From Patiriisocius sp047731265 (GTDB taxonomy: Bacteria; Bacteroidota; Bacteroidia; Flavobacteriales; Flavobacteriaceae): DNA of 64,000 bases. Below, one piece after another: positions 27,361-36,573 of the stretch (its first letter is position 1; every line of letters starts with the position of its first letter). The stretch is from positions 3,720,001 through 3,784,000 of the forward strand of contig NZ_CP159835.1 of assembly GCF_047731265.1 (NCBI RefSeq), given 5' to 3'. Below the pieces are notes generated by a model. The model worked only from the letters and a program-made list of their open reading frames with translations. It did no database searches and was not told the origin of the DNA. The position numbers and the translations under genes were made by a program.

Positions 27361-28236
27361 CTAAAAACAATCAATAAACCGCTCTATTTTTTCTCTCAAT
27401 TGGGCACTAACACCCACTAATGGAAGACGAACTTTATCACTACAAATTCCTAGAATACTATAAACGGTTTTTATCCCTGCTGGATTGCCTTCAGCAAAAA
27501 TATAATCTATTACTGGCACAATTTTATAATAAATACTGTAAGCAGGATTAACATTTCTTTCCAAGCCTAGCTTAACCATATTTGAGAATTCCTTAGGAAA
27601 CCCTTGCCCAATTACCGAAATAACTCCAGCTCCTCCAGATAAAATCATTGGTAATGCAATCATATCATCTCCACTAATTACAAGAAAACCCTCTGGTGTT
27701 TGATCAATCATTTTTATTGCTTGAACAATATCTCCAGCTGCTTCTTTAACTGCAACTATATTCTCAAAATCATATGCCAATCTAGCAACTGTTTCGGGCT
27801 CTATATTACTCCCTGTTCTTCCTGGAACATTGTATAAAATGATTGGTTTATCTGATGCTTTTGCTATTTCAGAAAAATGTTGATAAATCCCTTCTTGTGT
27901 AGGTTTACTATACATTGGAGAAACCGAAAGAATTGCCGTAAAAGCATCTAAATTTCGTGTTTGGAATTCAGCCACAACCTCAGCCGTATTGTTGCCGCCT
28001 ATGCCTAAAACCAAAGGCACCCTTCCATCATTGACACTAACAACAGTATCAATAACAAGTTGTTTCTCGACTTTACTTAGCGTAGCGCTTTCGCCGGTAG
28101 TACCAAGAGCCACGAGGTAGTCAATACCATTTTCTATTTGAAAGTTCACAACACTTTCAAGGCCCTTAACATCAACTTCAAAATTTGCCGTAAATGGTGT
28201 TACTAAGGCAACACCAGTTCCTATTAAATCTTTCAT
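27361..28236 (-). CDS. dapA: 4-hydroxy-tetrahydrodipicolinate synthase
   Basis: DapA condenses pyruvate with aspartate semialdehyde, the first committed step to lysine and diaminopimelate. The protein is a 291-aa TIM barrel. The signature GTTGESATL lies near residue 44, the tyrosine in LYNVPGRTG near 134, and the Schiff-base lysine in VAVKEAAGD near 161. The C-terminal GNPAGIK is also typical. It starts 6 bp after the DUF6913 gene, so the two are co-transcribed. bamD follows in the same direction after about 107 bp. Confidence 0.96.
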   Translation of the reverse strand: MKDLIGTGVALVTPFTANFEVDVKGLESVVNFQIENGIDYLVALGTTGESATLSKVEKQLVIDTVVSVNDGRVPLVLGIGGNNTAEVVAEFQTRNLDAFTAILSVSPMYSKPTQEGIYQHFSEIAKASDKPIILYNVPGRTGSNIEPETVARLAYDFENIVAVKEAAGDIVQAIKMIDQTPEGFLVISGDDMIALPMILSGGAGVISVIGQGFPKEFSNMVKLGLERNVNPAYSIYYKIVPVIDYIFAEGNPAGIKTVYSILGICSDKVRLPLVGVSAQLREKIERFIDCF

Positions 28237-28242
28237 TTTTTT

Positions 28243-28755
28243 TTAAATTTTCCCTAAAATGGCCAAATATTTTTTTATTTCCTGAGCAACAGTATCTACA
28301 TTTAAGGGATCTAAAGCTAAAATTAAGTCTGCGATTCGCTCATCATTCCCTTTAAAGCCGATTTTAAAAGCAGCATTGCTCTTTGCTGAAATTAGATCTA
28401 AATATTCATGATCCCCTTTGTAATAACAAACTAAAACATCAACCTCTTTTTGAATGAACCTCTCAATTTTTTCAGAATTTATTTTTCCTTGCCAAGAAAA
28501 ATCTTTTTTTGTGAATTGATGTTCTAAAGACGGCTTCTTTTTGTCGAATGTTACAAAGGCAAGATATTCAATTGTTTCTGTCGAAATAGAAAATACATTC
28601 GCTATGGGTTTGTAAAATGAAACTTCTTTTTGAATTTGTTCGTCAAAAAGAAAAGCAACGCTTTGAACCTTTGCATTTAATTGCGAAGCATCTCTTTTCA
28701 AAAGCGCTTTTTCAATTATTTTCTCAATTTTTTTTCTATGTATTTTTTTAAACAT
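28243..28755 (-). CDS. DUF6913-like flavobacterial protein next to dapA
   Basis: This 170-aa protein has a basic N-terminus (FKKIHRKKIEKIIEK) and then an alpha/beta region with short conserved-looking segments, such as VAFLFDEQ near residue 45 and VDVLVCYY near 107. It has no signal peptide and no known catalytic motif. I believe this is the family annotated DUF6913 in Flavobacteriia, regularly found beside dapA and ligA, but I cannot check this. The ATG at 28755 is preferred over a TTG nine bases upstream. The gap to dapA is 6 bp. A ligA remnant begins about 50 bp upstream. Confidence 0.7.
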   Translation of the reverse strand: MFKKIHRKKIEKIIEKALLKRDASQLNAKVQSVAFLFDEQIQKEVSFYKPIANVFSISTETIEYLAFVTFDKKKPSLEHQFTKKDFSWQGKINSEKIERFIQKEVDVLVCYYKGDHEYLDLISAKSNAAFKIGFKGNDERIADLILALDPLNVDTVAQEIKKYLAILGKI

Positions 28756-28800
28756 CCAAACCAAAAAGTGTGCAAAAATAGAATTAAGTTTATAATAAAT

Positions 28801-29000
28801 CCCATCCTAACATAGCTAAAAGTTTAACTTCTGAAATAATACTGGTTTTTAAACCTTAAGCCATCGTTTGTTTGCTTGTCCCTAAATTATTTCCATCTAC
28901 AAAATAATTGGTTTTATTGGAAACACTCCTAGCCTAATTTCCTCCAATATCTTTTATTAATGTCTTTAATTCCGTTCTATGAACTTAAATAAAAACTGAC
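28801..29000 (-). pseudogene. Degraded ligA 3' end (BRCT domain remnant)
   Basis: About 200 bp align with the last part of intact ligA (about 57331-57525). On the plus strand the shared stretches include CTAACATA-CTAAAA, TTCTGAAATAAT, the GTTTGCTTG region, GGTTTTA-TGGAAA and CTTTAATTCCGTTCTA. Many substitutions and small indels break the frame, and nothing of the catalytic part is present. It sits directly upstream of DUF6913 in the same orientation as ligA, which is where I would expect ligA itself in a dapA-DUF6913-ligA order. Confidence 0.85.
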
Positions 29001-29875
29001 ATAACTAGCGTATTGTCTTTAAGTAGGTTGGATGGTTTCCCAAAAAATAAAGCCAATTCTAAGTTGCTTTCTAAAAATTGATAATATTGTGTAGCCTTTT
29101 TGTTTTAAATCATAAAAAAACCATTGGTCCAATCTAAAACAAAAAGAGTTGCATATTGATTCCTCAAATTCTGAATATTTCACTAAAAAACAATTCATTA
29201 TCCTTTGTTTTACTAAGAATGGAACATTTATTAATTCACGGGCTTTAAAATTATAAACATACCCATCTCCTAATATCTTCAATGCAAATTCAACCTTTTA
29301 AGCTTGATGGACGAGAAAATTTTATTTATCCACAAACTAAATAAAACAACAATATGTTTGTTTTTAACATATTTAAATTAGGAGCCGAAACAGTCTGTTA
29401 ATTAAACTAATTAACTTAGTTCTTCGGTTAAGTCTTCTTTTTACTATAAGATATAATAGGATCAGCTCACAGTGAAATCCCCGAACTATATTTGTTAACT
29501 TTGTTTTAATCTTCAATTTTTTATTTGCTCTTTGAAAGACTATTCACGTATTTGTAACAGTACATTATGCAATTAATGAACCCTTCTAAAAATTTCAAAA
29601 ACCTCAAAAGCTGAATTGACAATATAAAACCAAGAAAAAACACTAGATTTGATTTTTTTAAAAAGAATCAATTTTAACACCTAGTTTTATATAATTTTCT
29701 GAGTGCATTCTTTCGTGTAATTGTACTAATATTGAATTAAACTAGTTTGCTCTTTTTTTGTCAAGGAGTACTCGAATACAAGCGAAAAAATGAAAATTAA
29801 AAACTTATTAACACCTTATAAATCTTGAAGAGAGGTTACTATTTAGAGAATAAATTAAAACAAATCATCAAGAAA
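29001..29875. other. Gene-poor AT-rich region before the polysaccharide export genes
   Basis: No gene is supported here. A minus-strand frame at 29019-29282 (87 aa, TTG start) has plausible composition (CFRLDQWFFYDL) but no recognised family and no coding neighbours, so it may be the remnant of another gene. The right part should hold the leader and promoter of the wza-wzc pair, with candidate elements at 29487-29503. Confidence 0.5.
29487..29503 (+). promoter_or_regulatory. Candidate Bacteroidota -7 elements upstream of wza
   Basis: Two overlapping-scale matches to the Bacteroidota -7 consensus TAnnTTTG occur: TATATTTG at 29487-29494 and TAACTTTG at 29496-29503. No TTG -33 element is found at the usual distance, and the ATG is 370 bp away. 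This would imply a long leader, so the call is weak. Confidence 0.25.
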
Positions 29876-30640
29876 ATGATTAAAAACAGCGCTACCTATC
29901 ACAAGCAAATTAGTCTTGGATTGTTGCTTGGGCTCCTCGTTGGATGCGCATCTTCCAAAAGAGTTATCTATTTTCAAGATGAAGAAGAGCAACAGATAAA
30001 TGAAACGCTTTTAAATTATGAATCTACAATCCAACCTGGAGATATTTTATTTATCAATGTTACTGCGATAGAAGCTGAAGCTGCAGTTCCGTTTAATATT
30101 TATGACTCTCCCGGGGGTATTAATATAGTCCCTCTGCCCTATATTGTTAATGTAGATGGGGAAATTAATTTCCCTGTTTTAGGAAAAATTATAGTAGCTC
30201 AAATGACTACGAAACAACTAACAAATAAGTTGACTGAATTGCTACTACCATATTTAAAAAACCCAGTTATTAATATTAGACTGGATAATTTTAAAATAAC
30301 GGTATTAGGAGAAGTGCGATTACCAGGGAGCTACCCAGTTTTCAATGAACGAATTTCTATTATCGAAGCCATTGGACTCGCTGGAGATTTAACAATATAT
30401 GGAAAACGAAAGTCGGTTATCTTAATAAGAGAACAAAATGGGAAGCGAACGTTTACGTCTATAGATCTAACCAACAAAGAATTATTTAATTCACCCTACT
30501 TTTATTTAGCTCAAAACGACGTTATATATGTTGAACCAAATAACACAAAAGTAAACTCATCTGTAGTGGGACCTAATACTTCAGCCATTATTGCATCCTT
30601 GAGTATTTTAATTACATTGGTCGCCATTCTCATTCGTTAA
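29876..30640 (+). CDS. Wza-like polysaccharide export lipoprotein
   Basis: This 254-aa outer-membrane lipoprotein exports capsule or exopolysaccharide. The signal sequence ends in the lipobox LLVGC (Cys near residue 25). The polysaccharide export domain (PF02563-type) covers about 50-140 (IQPGDILFINVTA, VDGEINFPVLGKI). A SLBB-type domain follows (ITVLGEVRLPGSYPV near 155), and a hydrophobic C-terminal helix (SAIIASLSILITLVAILI) lies at the end, as in other Bacteroidota Wza proteins. The longer frame from a TTG at 29825 would add 17 residues that do not fit a lipoprotein, so the ATG at 29876 was chosen. It is 11 bp upstream of the wzc-like gene. Confidence 0.92.
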   Translation: MIKNSATYHKQISLGLLLGLLVGCASSKRVIYFQDEEEQQINETLLNYESTIQPGDILFINVTAIEAEAAVPFNIYDSPGGINIVPLPYIVNVDGEINFPVLGKIIVAQMTTKQLTNKLTELLLPYLKNPVINIRLDNFKITVLGEVRLPGSYPVFNERISIIEAIGLAGDLTIYGKRKSVILIREQNGKRTFTSIDLTNKELFNSPYFYLAQNDVIYVEPNNTKVNSSVVGPNTSAIIASLSILITLVAILIR

Positions 30641-30651
30641 ATTCGAACCTT

Positions 30652-33024
30652 ATGCAAGAAAATAATAAATCGAATACCTTAAAAAGCGAAGATTTTAATT
30701 TACGGGAGTTTTTAGAAAAATATTTATTTCATTGGAAATGGTTTGTCTTTGGACTACTATTGGCTGTTTTAGGTGCCTTTATGTTCCTGCGATATACAAC
30801 GCCTCAATTTGAGGTGACATCTACCATTTTAATTCAGGACAAAGAAAATGAAAGTTTATCTTCTGAACTTTCAGCATTTGAAGACTTAGGACTTGCCTCT
30901 ACTGGAAAATCGCAATTTGACACTGAAATAGGCATCTTGAAATCAAGAAGTCTAATGGAACGGGTTATTCAAAAAATAAAAATAAACAAAACATACTTTG
31001 CTGAAGGAAGTTTTCGTGATTCAGAATTGTATGGTAAGAGTCTCCCTTTCAAAATTAATTTCTTTGGCAGAGACTCCCTAATTTATGCTAAAGACACCTT
31101 AATTTCAATAACCACAACTTCAAAAAGCAACTTTGATTTAATCAATGCTAAGGGTAAGAATATCGGAAATTATGTTTTTGGCGAAAACATTAAGAGTAAA
31201 ATTACAGATTTCACTGTAATACCAACGGGATCAGTTCCATTAGAAATTGGACTAAAAATTAATATCCAGATCAGCCCTATAAAGATTGTTGCAGAGTCTT
31301 ATAGAAATCAAATTCTTATCGAACCGGTGAATAGAAAATCGAGTTTGGTTAAAATGTCTCTTAAAGGAGCTAACAAAGAAAAATCATCCGATATCTTAAG
31401 CTTTTTACTAAAACAATATAATATAGAGTCTATTATTGATAAAAGCCTGATCGCTAAAAAAACTGATAAATTCATCAGTGAGCGAGTTAATGGGATTTCA
31501 GAAGAATTATTACTTCTTGATAATGATGTAGAAGTTTTTAAAACCACCAACAAATTAACCGATCTAGACTTTGAAGCTAATATCATTTTAAACTCAAATG
31601 ATGCTTTAGAAAAAGAAACCTTAGATCTAAAAACTCAATTGAAGATGATCGATTATGTAATTGATCATATTAGTAAAAACGACAAAGACCTTATACCGTC
31701 AAATTTAGGCTTACCAAGTGTTTCGTTGAATGAAAGTGCGTCGCGATACAATGAAATATTATTAGAATTGAATAGGCTTTCACAAAGTTCTAACGATTTA
31801 AATCCGGTAATTATCAATTTAAAAAATCAAGTTGACAACTTAAGGGTAAGTGTTTCTCAAAGTTTACTCAATTTAAAATCCACGCTTACTATTACTTTGA
31901 ATGATTTAGAAAGCCAAGAAACTAAATTAAATTCAAAAATAACCTCAGTGCCTAAAAAAGAAAGGCAGTTCAGAGATATTAAACGACAGCAACAAATTAT
32001 AGAAACACTCTATTTATACTTATTACAAAAAAAAGAGGAAAATGCTATCGCACTAGCCGTTAAAGCGCCCAATGCAAAAATTATAGATGTTGCGTATGGT
32101 GGTCCAAGACCAATTTCCCCCAGACGAATTTTAGTCTACCCTATTTCCGGTGCTCTGGGTATCTTAGTTCCTTTTGTCTTATTATACCTCATGTTCTTAT
32201 TTGATAATAAAGTGCAAACCATTGATGACTTAGATTCTAACTTAAGTGCGCCCATTCTTGGCGACATACCAAGATATAAAGGAGATGGTGAGTTCATCAT
32301 TTCAATTACAGATACAAGCCCTATTACTGAAGCATTTCGCATTCTCAGAACGAATGTGTATTTCCTTCTGGCTAAAAAAGGTCCAGACGCTAAAACCATA
32401 TTTGTTTCTTCCACCATTAAAGGGGAAGGGAAATCTTTTGTTTCAATTAATTTAGCACGTATCATTTCATTATCATCAAAAAAAGTTTTGTTGATTGGGG
32501 CAGATATACGCAGTCCAAAATTATCTGAATATATGAACATCCCCGATAAAGACGGGCTCACTCATTATTTAGCGATAGACACGCTTGCACCTGAGGAACT
32601 AATTGAACATAATTCTTTATATAATTTTGATATATTGCAGGGTGGTGTAATCGCGCCGAACCCTTCAGAATTACTTATGAATGGGCGTTTTGATAAATTA
32701 CTAACCTATGCAAAAGCAAATTACGATTATATTATTGTAGATACCGCTCCAGTAAATTTAGTGACAGACACGGTTGAACTGAGTGAGGGCAAATCAGATT
32801 TATTTGTTTACGTAATTAGGGCTAATTATTTAGATAAACGGATGCTGAAAATTCCAGAGAAACTTTATGAAAGTGAACGCATAAAAGACATGGCATTTAT
32901 TCTTAATGATACCAATCCAAAGAGTGCTCATGGGTATGGGTATGGGTATGGATATGGATACGGTTATGGATATGGTAATAATGAACACAATAATAAGTCG
33001 TGGTTTAAAAAATTGTTTAAATAG
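30652..33024 (+). CDS. Wzc-like polysaccharide co-polymerase / BY-kinase
   Basis: This 790-aa inner-membrane protein controls polysaccharide chain length and export. The Wzz domain has TM1 at about 30-50, followed by a coiled-coil periplasmic part (about 260-460) with the GNVR-type region and TM2 near 500-525 (ISGALGILVPFVLLYLMFLF). The cytosolic BY-kinase domain (about 560-760) has Walker A STIKGEGKS, Walker A' VLLIGADIRSP and Walker B YDYIIVDTAP. The C-terminus carries seven Gly-Tyr repeats, the likely autophosphorylated tyrosine cluster. It is paired with the wza-like gene. The kinase partner phosphatase is not seen in the window. Confidence 0.93.
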   Translation: MQENNKSNTLKSEDFNLREFLEKYLFHWKWFVFGLLLAVLGAFMFLRYTTPQFEVTSTILIQDKENESLSSELSAFEDLGLASTGKSQFDTEIGILKSRSLMERVIQKIKINKTYFAEGSFRDSELYGKSLPFKINFFGRDSLIYAKDTLISITTTSKSNFDLINAKGKNIGNYVFGENIKSKITDFTVIPTGSVPLEIGLKINIQISPIKIVAESYRNQILIEPVNRKSSLVKMSLKGANKEKSSDILSFLLKQYNIESIIDKSLIAKKTDKFISERVNGISEELLLLDNDVEVFKTTNKLTDLDFEANIILNSNDALEKETLDLKTQLKMIDYVIDHISKNDKDLIPSNLGLPSVSLNESASRYNEILLELNRLSQSSNDLNPVIINLKNQVDNLRVSVSQSLLNLKSTLTITLNDLESQETKLNSKITSVPKKERQFRDIKRQQQIIETLYLYLLQKKEENAIALAVKAPNAKIIDVAYGGPRPISPRRILVYPISGALGILVPFVLLYLMFLFDNKVQTIDDLDSNLSAPILGDIPRYKGDGEFIISITDTSPITEAFRILRTNVYFLLAKKGPDAKTIFVSSTIKGEGKSFVSINLARIISLSSKKVLLIGADIRSPKLSEYMNIPDKDGLTHYLAIDTLAPEELIEHNSLYNFDILQGGVIAPNPSELLMNGRFDKLLTYAKANYDYIIVDTAPVNLVTDTVELSEGKSDLFVYVIRANYLDKRMLKIPEKLYESERIKDMAFILNDTNPKSAHGYGYGYGYGYGYGYGNNEHNNKSWFKKLFK
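32932..32973 (+). repeat. Seven GGN-TAY (Gly-Tyr) codon repeats in the kinase tail
   Basis: A run of seven hexanucleotide units (GGGTAT and variants GGATAT, GGATAC, GGTTAT) encodes the Tyr-rich tail. The first three units are identical, so slippage could change the repeat number in steps of two residues without loss of frame. Confidence 0.9.
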
Positions 33025-33087
33025 ACATTAAATAGTTTTATTTAAAGAACATTGTTTTTTGGTAATTTAACAAAACCTCCTATGTTT

Positions 33088-33849
33088 TTAGAACTGTAAG
33101 TACCTATAAAAAGCCGTCCCAACAACGAGGTCAAAAGGCATCGTTTTTCCTTCTGACAAGATACGTTCTAAAAGATCAGAAAATTGTTGCGGGTTAGGTT
33201 CATTCTCATTCTCAAACCAACCAAAATAGGCTGTATGGCTTAAAAGCTCTTTATATTTTATTCCCTTAAGAGTTCCTTATATGCCAGCATTAAATGCCGT
33301 AAAACGATTGTCTCCTTATACTGCACCTTTTGTAACTCCAGCTTCTCCAACTATATTTGGCGTAAAATATGGGGAACCCTTGGTGTTGCCTCTAAACGAA
33401 TAGATAATATCGTTTTAAATACTAAGATTTTTGAATGTAAACGCGTTTTACCTACCCTATCATAATTCATTAGGAAATCTCTATAACTCCATCTAACAGA
33501 AAGTTTATTGTTAAATAAAGGAATGGTTATAAAGTCAGAAAGTTAAAGGTTAAGACCTGGAAAAGCACGAGCATTGTTTGATATTGCCAGATTACCATTT
33601 GACGAAAACAATCTGTTCCAAAGCACTTCACCTTATTTAACTCCTAGATGTAATTGCAGCTTATTGTCTCACAAACCTAAAATAAAGTTCATTGACAAAC
33701 AATTCATTTTTAGATGCTACATTACCGATAAATGCAGCTTTATAAGAAACATCAAATTCATCTTCAAAAGTAAAAAAATCCAATAACAAAGCGTTTTTTA
33801 ATTGAAATACATTGCTGTTTTTTATTTGACCAAAACTATTGGAGTTCAA
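33088..33849 (-). pseudogene. Decayed Wzi-like capsule assembly protein gene
   Basis: Translated on the minus strand in shifting frames, the region reads like an outer-membrane Wzi-family protein. An N-terminal part has FEDEFDVSYKAAFIG and ELFVNELYFRF, then RLFSSNGNLAISNNARAFPG, which matches the family pattern SSG-x-SNNARPxP. It is followed by IPLFNNKLSVRWSYRDFL and a C-terminal QQFSDLLERI segment. Several in-frame stops, frame changes and an internal deletion (full proteins are about 450 aa or more) show that it is not functional. Wzi anchors capsule at the cell surface, which fits the wza-wzc context. The family call rests on motif memory. Confidence 0.65.
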
Positions 33850-34115
33850 CCAAAAAGTAATCTATATGTTACAAGATAATATCCTAGTTGATTCTAATAA
33901 ATCTGAGATTTATTTTGAGCACCTACTTGTAAGATTCCAACAAAATAATCACCTTTAGAATAAAGTGTTTATGTTTCATATACACTCTTTTATTATTGAA
34001 TGGTAATTTACATTATTCTTAATTTAATTAAATAAATCAGTCTTTGTGAAGCTTAAGCACCTGTTTCGTCTTATCAATTTCTCTAGTTGCTGGAATTTTT
34101 TTCACAACCCTAATA
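33850..34115. other. Short intergenic stretch with further coding debris
   Basis: The minus strand still gives fragments such as GDYFVGILQVGAQNKS and LGYYLVTYR, separated by stops, before the 3' end of the next glycosyltransferase. This may be the N-terminal part of the Wzi-like remnant or another lost gene. No intact gene or RNA is seen. Confidence 0.4.
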
Positions 34116-34946
34116 TTATTTTTGCCGCTTTAAATTTAGCAACGTTTTTTTATTAATTCTTGATCTTTCCTTGTCAAAAGCCCAACCCCATTTATTAAAA
34201 TACTTGATAGCAGATTTAATATGATACGACAATAATTTTTTGTTTTTATAGGACCCCTTTTCATAATTATGAACTATTTCAACTTTTGGGTAATACACTA
34301 ACCTACTAATCTTACCTATTCTGCGACATAAATCAACATCTTCAAGATACATGAAAAATCGCTCATCAAAGCCTTCAACTTTTTTTAAAACAGAAGTTCT
34401 AATCATCATAAAGCAACCCGACAAGATTGGAATTTCCGCTTCTTCATTATAACAGTAGAAGCGTAATTCATATCTATTTTCAAGTCTCTTTTTAATCCCC
34501 TTAAAGGGAATAAATCGTCTTAATATAAGGTCTTTTGGAGATGGTATGAGTTTACATAAATTTTGTGTGTCTCCATTTGGGTACACAATTTTTGGCATTA
34601 AGAGGCCAATTGAAGCATCTGACTCTGTCTTATAAATTAAATCCTTTATAATTGAAGGATCAAAATACACATCTGGATTTAATAAAATATGATAATCACT
34701 TTCTAATTGATATGCTCCATTAAAAGCAATATTGTGAGCGGCTCCAAAGCCTACATTGGTATTGTTAAAAATATATTTAACTCTAGAGTCACTGCAAAGT
34801 GCGCTAAGTGAATCAGAAGCTGAGTTGTCAACAATAAAAAGAATTGAAGTTGAACCATATCCTAAGAACGAATCGATAACTTTTTTGATGTCTTCTTTAG
34901 AATTGTGATAGACTACGAGAGATGCGGTTATTAAAATATCTTTCAT
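34116..34946 (-). CDS. Family 2 glycosyltransferase (rhamnosyltransferase-like)
   Basis: This 276-aa protein has a GT-A fold: ASLVVYHNSKEDI at the N-terminus, FIVDNSASD near 37, NVGFGAAHN near 63, and a DXD-type LNPDVYFDP near 90. GCFMMIRTSVLKKVEGFDERFFMYLEDVD, cut by a few residues of spacing near 177-205, is typical of the WcaA/RfbF-like rhamnosyltransferase subgroup. No membrane segment is present. It is the last gene in a long minus-strand run of polysaccharide genes; after it comes the decayed Wzi region. The acceptor and sugar cannot be deduced. Confidence 0.9.
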   Translation of the reverse strand: MKDILITASLVVYHNSKEDIKKVIDSFLGYGSTSILFIVDNSASDSLSALCSDSRVKYIFNNTNVGFGAAHNIAFNGAYQLESDYHILLNPDVYFDPSIIKDLIYKTESDASIGLLMPKIVYPNGDTQNLCKLIPSPKDLILRRFIPFKGIKKRLENRYELRFYCYNEEAEIPILSGCFMMIRTSVLKKVEGFDERFFMYLEDVDLCRRIGKISRLVYYPKVEIVHNYEKGSYKNKKLLSYHIKSAIKYFNKWGWAFDKERSRINKKTLLNLKRQK

Positions 34947-34974
34947 TATTTGTTTTTAATGCATTTTTTAAAAT

Positions 34975-35390
34975 TCATAAATCTATTTTATTTGACCCAT
35001 ATTTTCCCCATCTAGGAGGTTTAAAATTGAAAATCATAATTGGCTATGCTGGCATACCAGCAGCAATAAAATACTCTGGCAAACCTTTTGAACCCACAAA
35101 ATTTTAATCAACAATAGTCGCTTTTTAAAATGTAAAATGCTTAAAATAAGTAATTTGAACACGTCCATTTATTTCTTCATTCTTTCCAATGGTTAAGCAA
35201 AATCTACTCTCGTTATTTAATAGAAAAGCCTCCATCCTGCGGCCAAAACCAGTTGTAAAATAGTCGCCGGCTTTGATCTGGCGTTTATTTTTAATGTAAA
35301 AAAAGACGAATTAATTTTGCACTGCTAAAAAATAGTTTTGTGTAAAATAATGACCGCACTAATTTTGTAGTTCCAATTAAACCATATTTT
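34975..35390 (-). pseudogene. Decayed hexapeptide acyltransferase gene (WbbJ/WcaF-like) with internal deletion
   Basis: Reading the minus strand in shifting frames gives pieces of a left-handed beta-helix acyltransferase: KYGLIGTTKLVRSLFYTK and RQIKAGDYFTTGFG, then RMEAFLLNNESRFCLTIGKN near the start of the helix. The C-terminal LPEYFIAAGMPA, a stop, and PIMIFNFKPPRWGKYG follow. These match the family's usual PEYSIAAGNPAK and FNFETKRWE ends. Most of the hexapeptide repeats between them are missing, and stops are present. It would have acetylated a sugar of the polysaccharide. Confidence 0.65.
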
Positions 35391-35421
35391 TTTATCCTAC
35401 TTATCTTTGTTTAGATATGAT

Positions 35422-36552
35422 TTATTTTAAGAGTGTCTCAAATAATTCGTCCCACCCATTTACAAAAGGTTGTTCATAGTCAATAGCATCTGTTTTATCA
35501 AACACCAATTTATTCTCTGAAGCATTTATAATTAATTCAGATAATTGGACAGCATCATCAGGGTTAAAAAAACTCACAAAATCGTAGTTACCAAGGGTTT
35601 CTTTTGCGTAGGGTAAATTAGAAACAAACATGGGCTTGTTAAACTGTTTAAATTCGCTTAGGGGTAATCCCCAAGTTTCTAATTTTGACGGAAAAATAAG
35701 ACCATCACATTCTGAATAGTGTTTGTACACTTCTTCTCTTTTTATCAATCCAATAAATCTAATATTATCTAAATGTTTATATTTTTTAATAATTGCCTTA
35801 GAATACTTGTTTTCTGAACCATCAATTGTAATTATAACTTCAACGTTTTGACTTTTTTTCTCTAACAACAATCTCATAGCTTCACAGATAACTTCAATGT
35901 TTTTAAAAGGTCTCGGGAATGTTGGGAAAAAGAACACTTTTCTAGAAGCCTCTTTATTATTCAATTTCTTCTTGCTTTTCTCCAAATATTTACTTTCAAT
36001 TTTAGGAACTTCTGGCGGCGCTATAATAATTTTATACCTGCCGAGATTGAACATCGCTTCAAATTGATTTTTAATCCACAACTGCTGGACGATTACATAT
36101 TTGTTTTTTTTAATATTTATTTTATATAAATATTTATAAAACAACCTGAAAAAAAACTGTGTTGGTTGCACATAAATATCACTAAAATTTAACGTATTAA
36201 AAGGTGATGGATTATGACAATACACAGCTTGACTCACATTACCAAGACTAGGTGACATATCGTGTAAAGACAACCAAAAAAACACATTATGCTCTTTGGC
36301 TAAGCTTTTAAAATAAAAATATTCATAATACAAGCGGTAGGCATAAGATGTTCTTGATTTTGGGAATTCTATAAACGCTATATTGGCATACTCACTTTCA
36401 TCAAACAAGCCCTTTTTATGTACTAAAGCGATGAACCTATATTGATTTAGATAACTACTGTCATTTAAAAACACCAAACAGTCTGTTAATACAGACAAAG
36501 GTCCTCCTTCGAAAAAATTTATGGCTGATATTACTATATTACGTTTTGACAT
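35422..36552 (-). CDS. Family 4-type (GT-B) glycosyltransferase
   Basis: This 376-aa protein has a GT-B layout. The N-terminal domain begins with INFFEGGPLSVL, a loop typical of GT4 enzymes. The C-terminal domain has KVFFFPTFPRPFKNIEVI near residue 205, and the conserved EX7E-like region SECDGLIFPSKLETWGLPLSEF near 285-305. No membrane segment is evident. It lies 21 bp after the EpsG-like polymerase gene in the same operon. It probably adds one sugar of the repeat unit at the cytosolic face. Donor and linkage are unknown. Confidence 0.88.
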   Translation of the reverse strand: MSKRNIVISAINFFEGGPLSVLTDCLVFLNDSSYLNQYRFIALVHKKGLFDESEYANIAFIEFPKSRTSYAYRLYYEYFYFKSLAKEHNVFFWLSLHDMSPSLGNVSQAVYCHNPSPFNTLNFSDIYVQPTQFFFRLFYKYLYKINIKKNKYVIVQQLWIKNQFEAMFNLGRYKIIIAPPEVPKIESKYLEKSKKKLNNKEASRKVFFFPTFPRPFKNIEVICEAMRLLLEKKSQNVEVIITIDGSENKYSKAIIKKYKHLDNIRFIGLIKREEVYKHYSECDGLIFPSKLETWGLPLSEFKQFNKPMFVSNLPYAKETLGNYDFVSFFNPDDAVQLSELIINASENKLVFDKTDAIDYEQPFVNGWDELFETLLK

Positions 36553-36573
36553 ATTCTCTTAAAATTGAATTCT

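Noticed and set aside
29019..29282. Minus-strand 87-aa open frame upstream of the ligA remnant
   Set aside because: It has a TTG start, no recognised family, no operon partner, and lies in decayed DNA. It is mentioned in the intergenic entry only.
34922..35107. Plus-strand 61-aa frame between two glycosyltransferase genes
   Set aside because: The minus strand of the same DNA encodes the recognisable acyltransferase relic, so the plus frame is a shadow.
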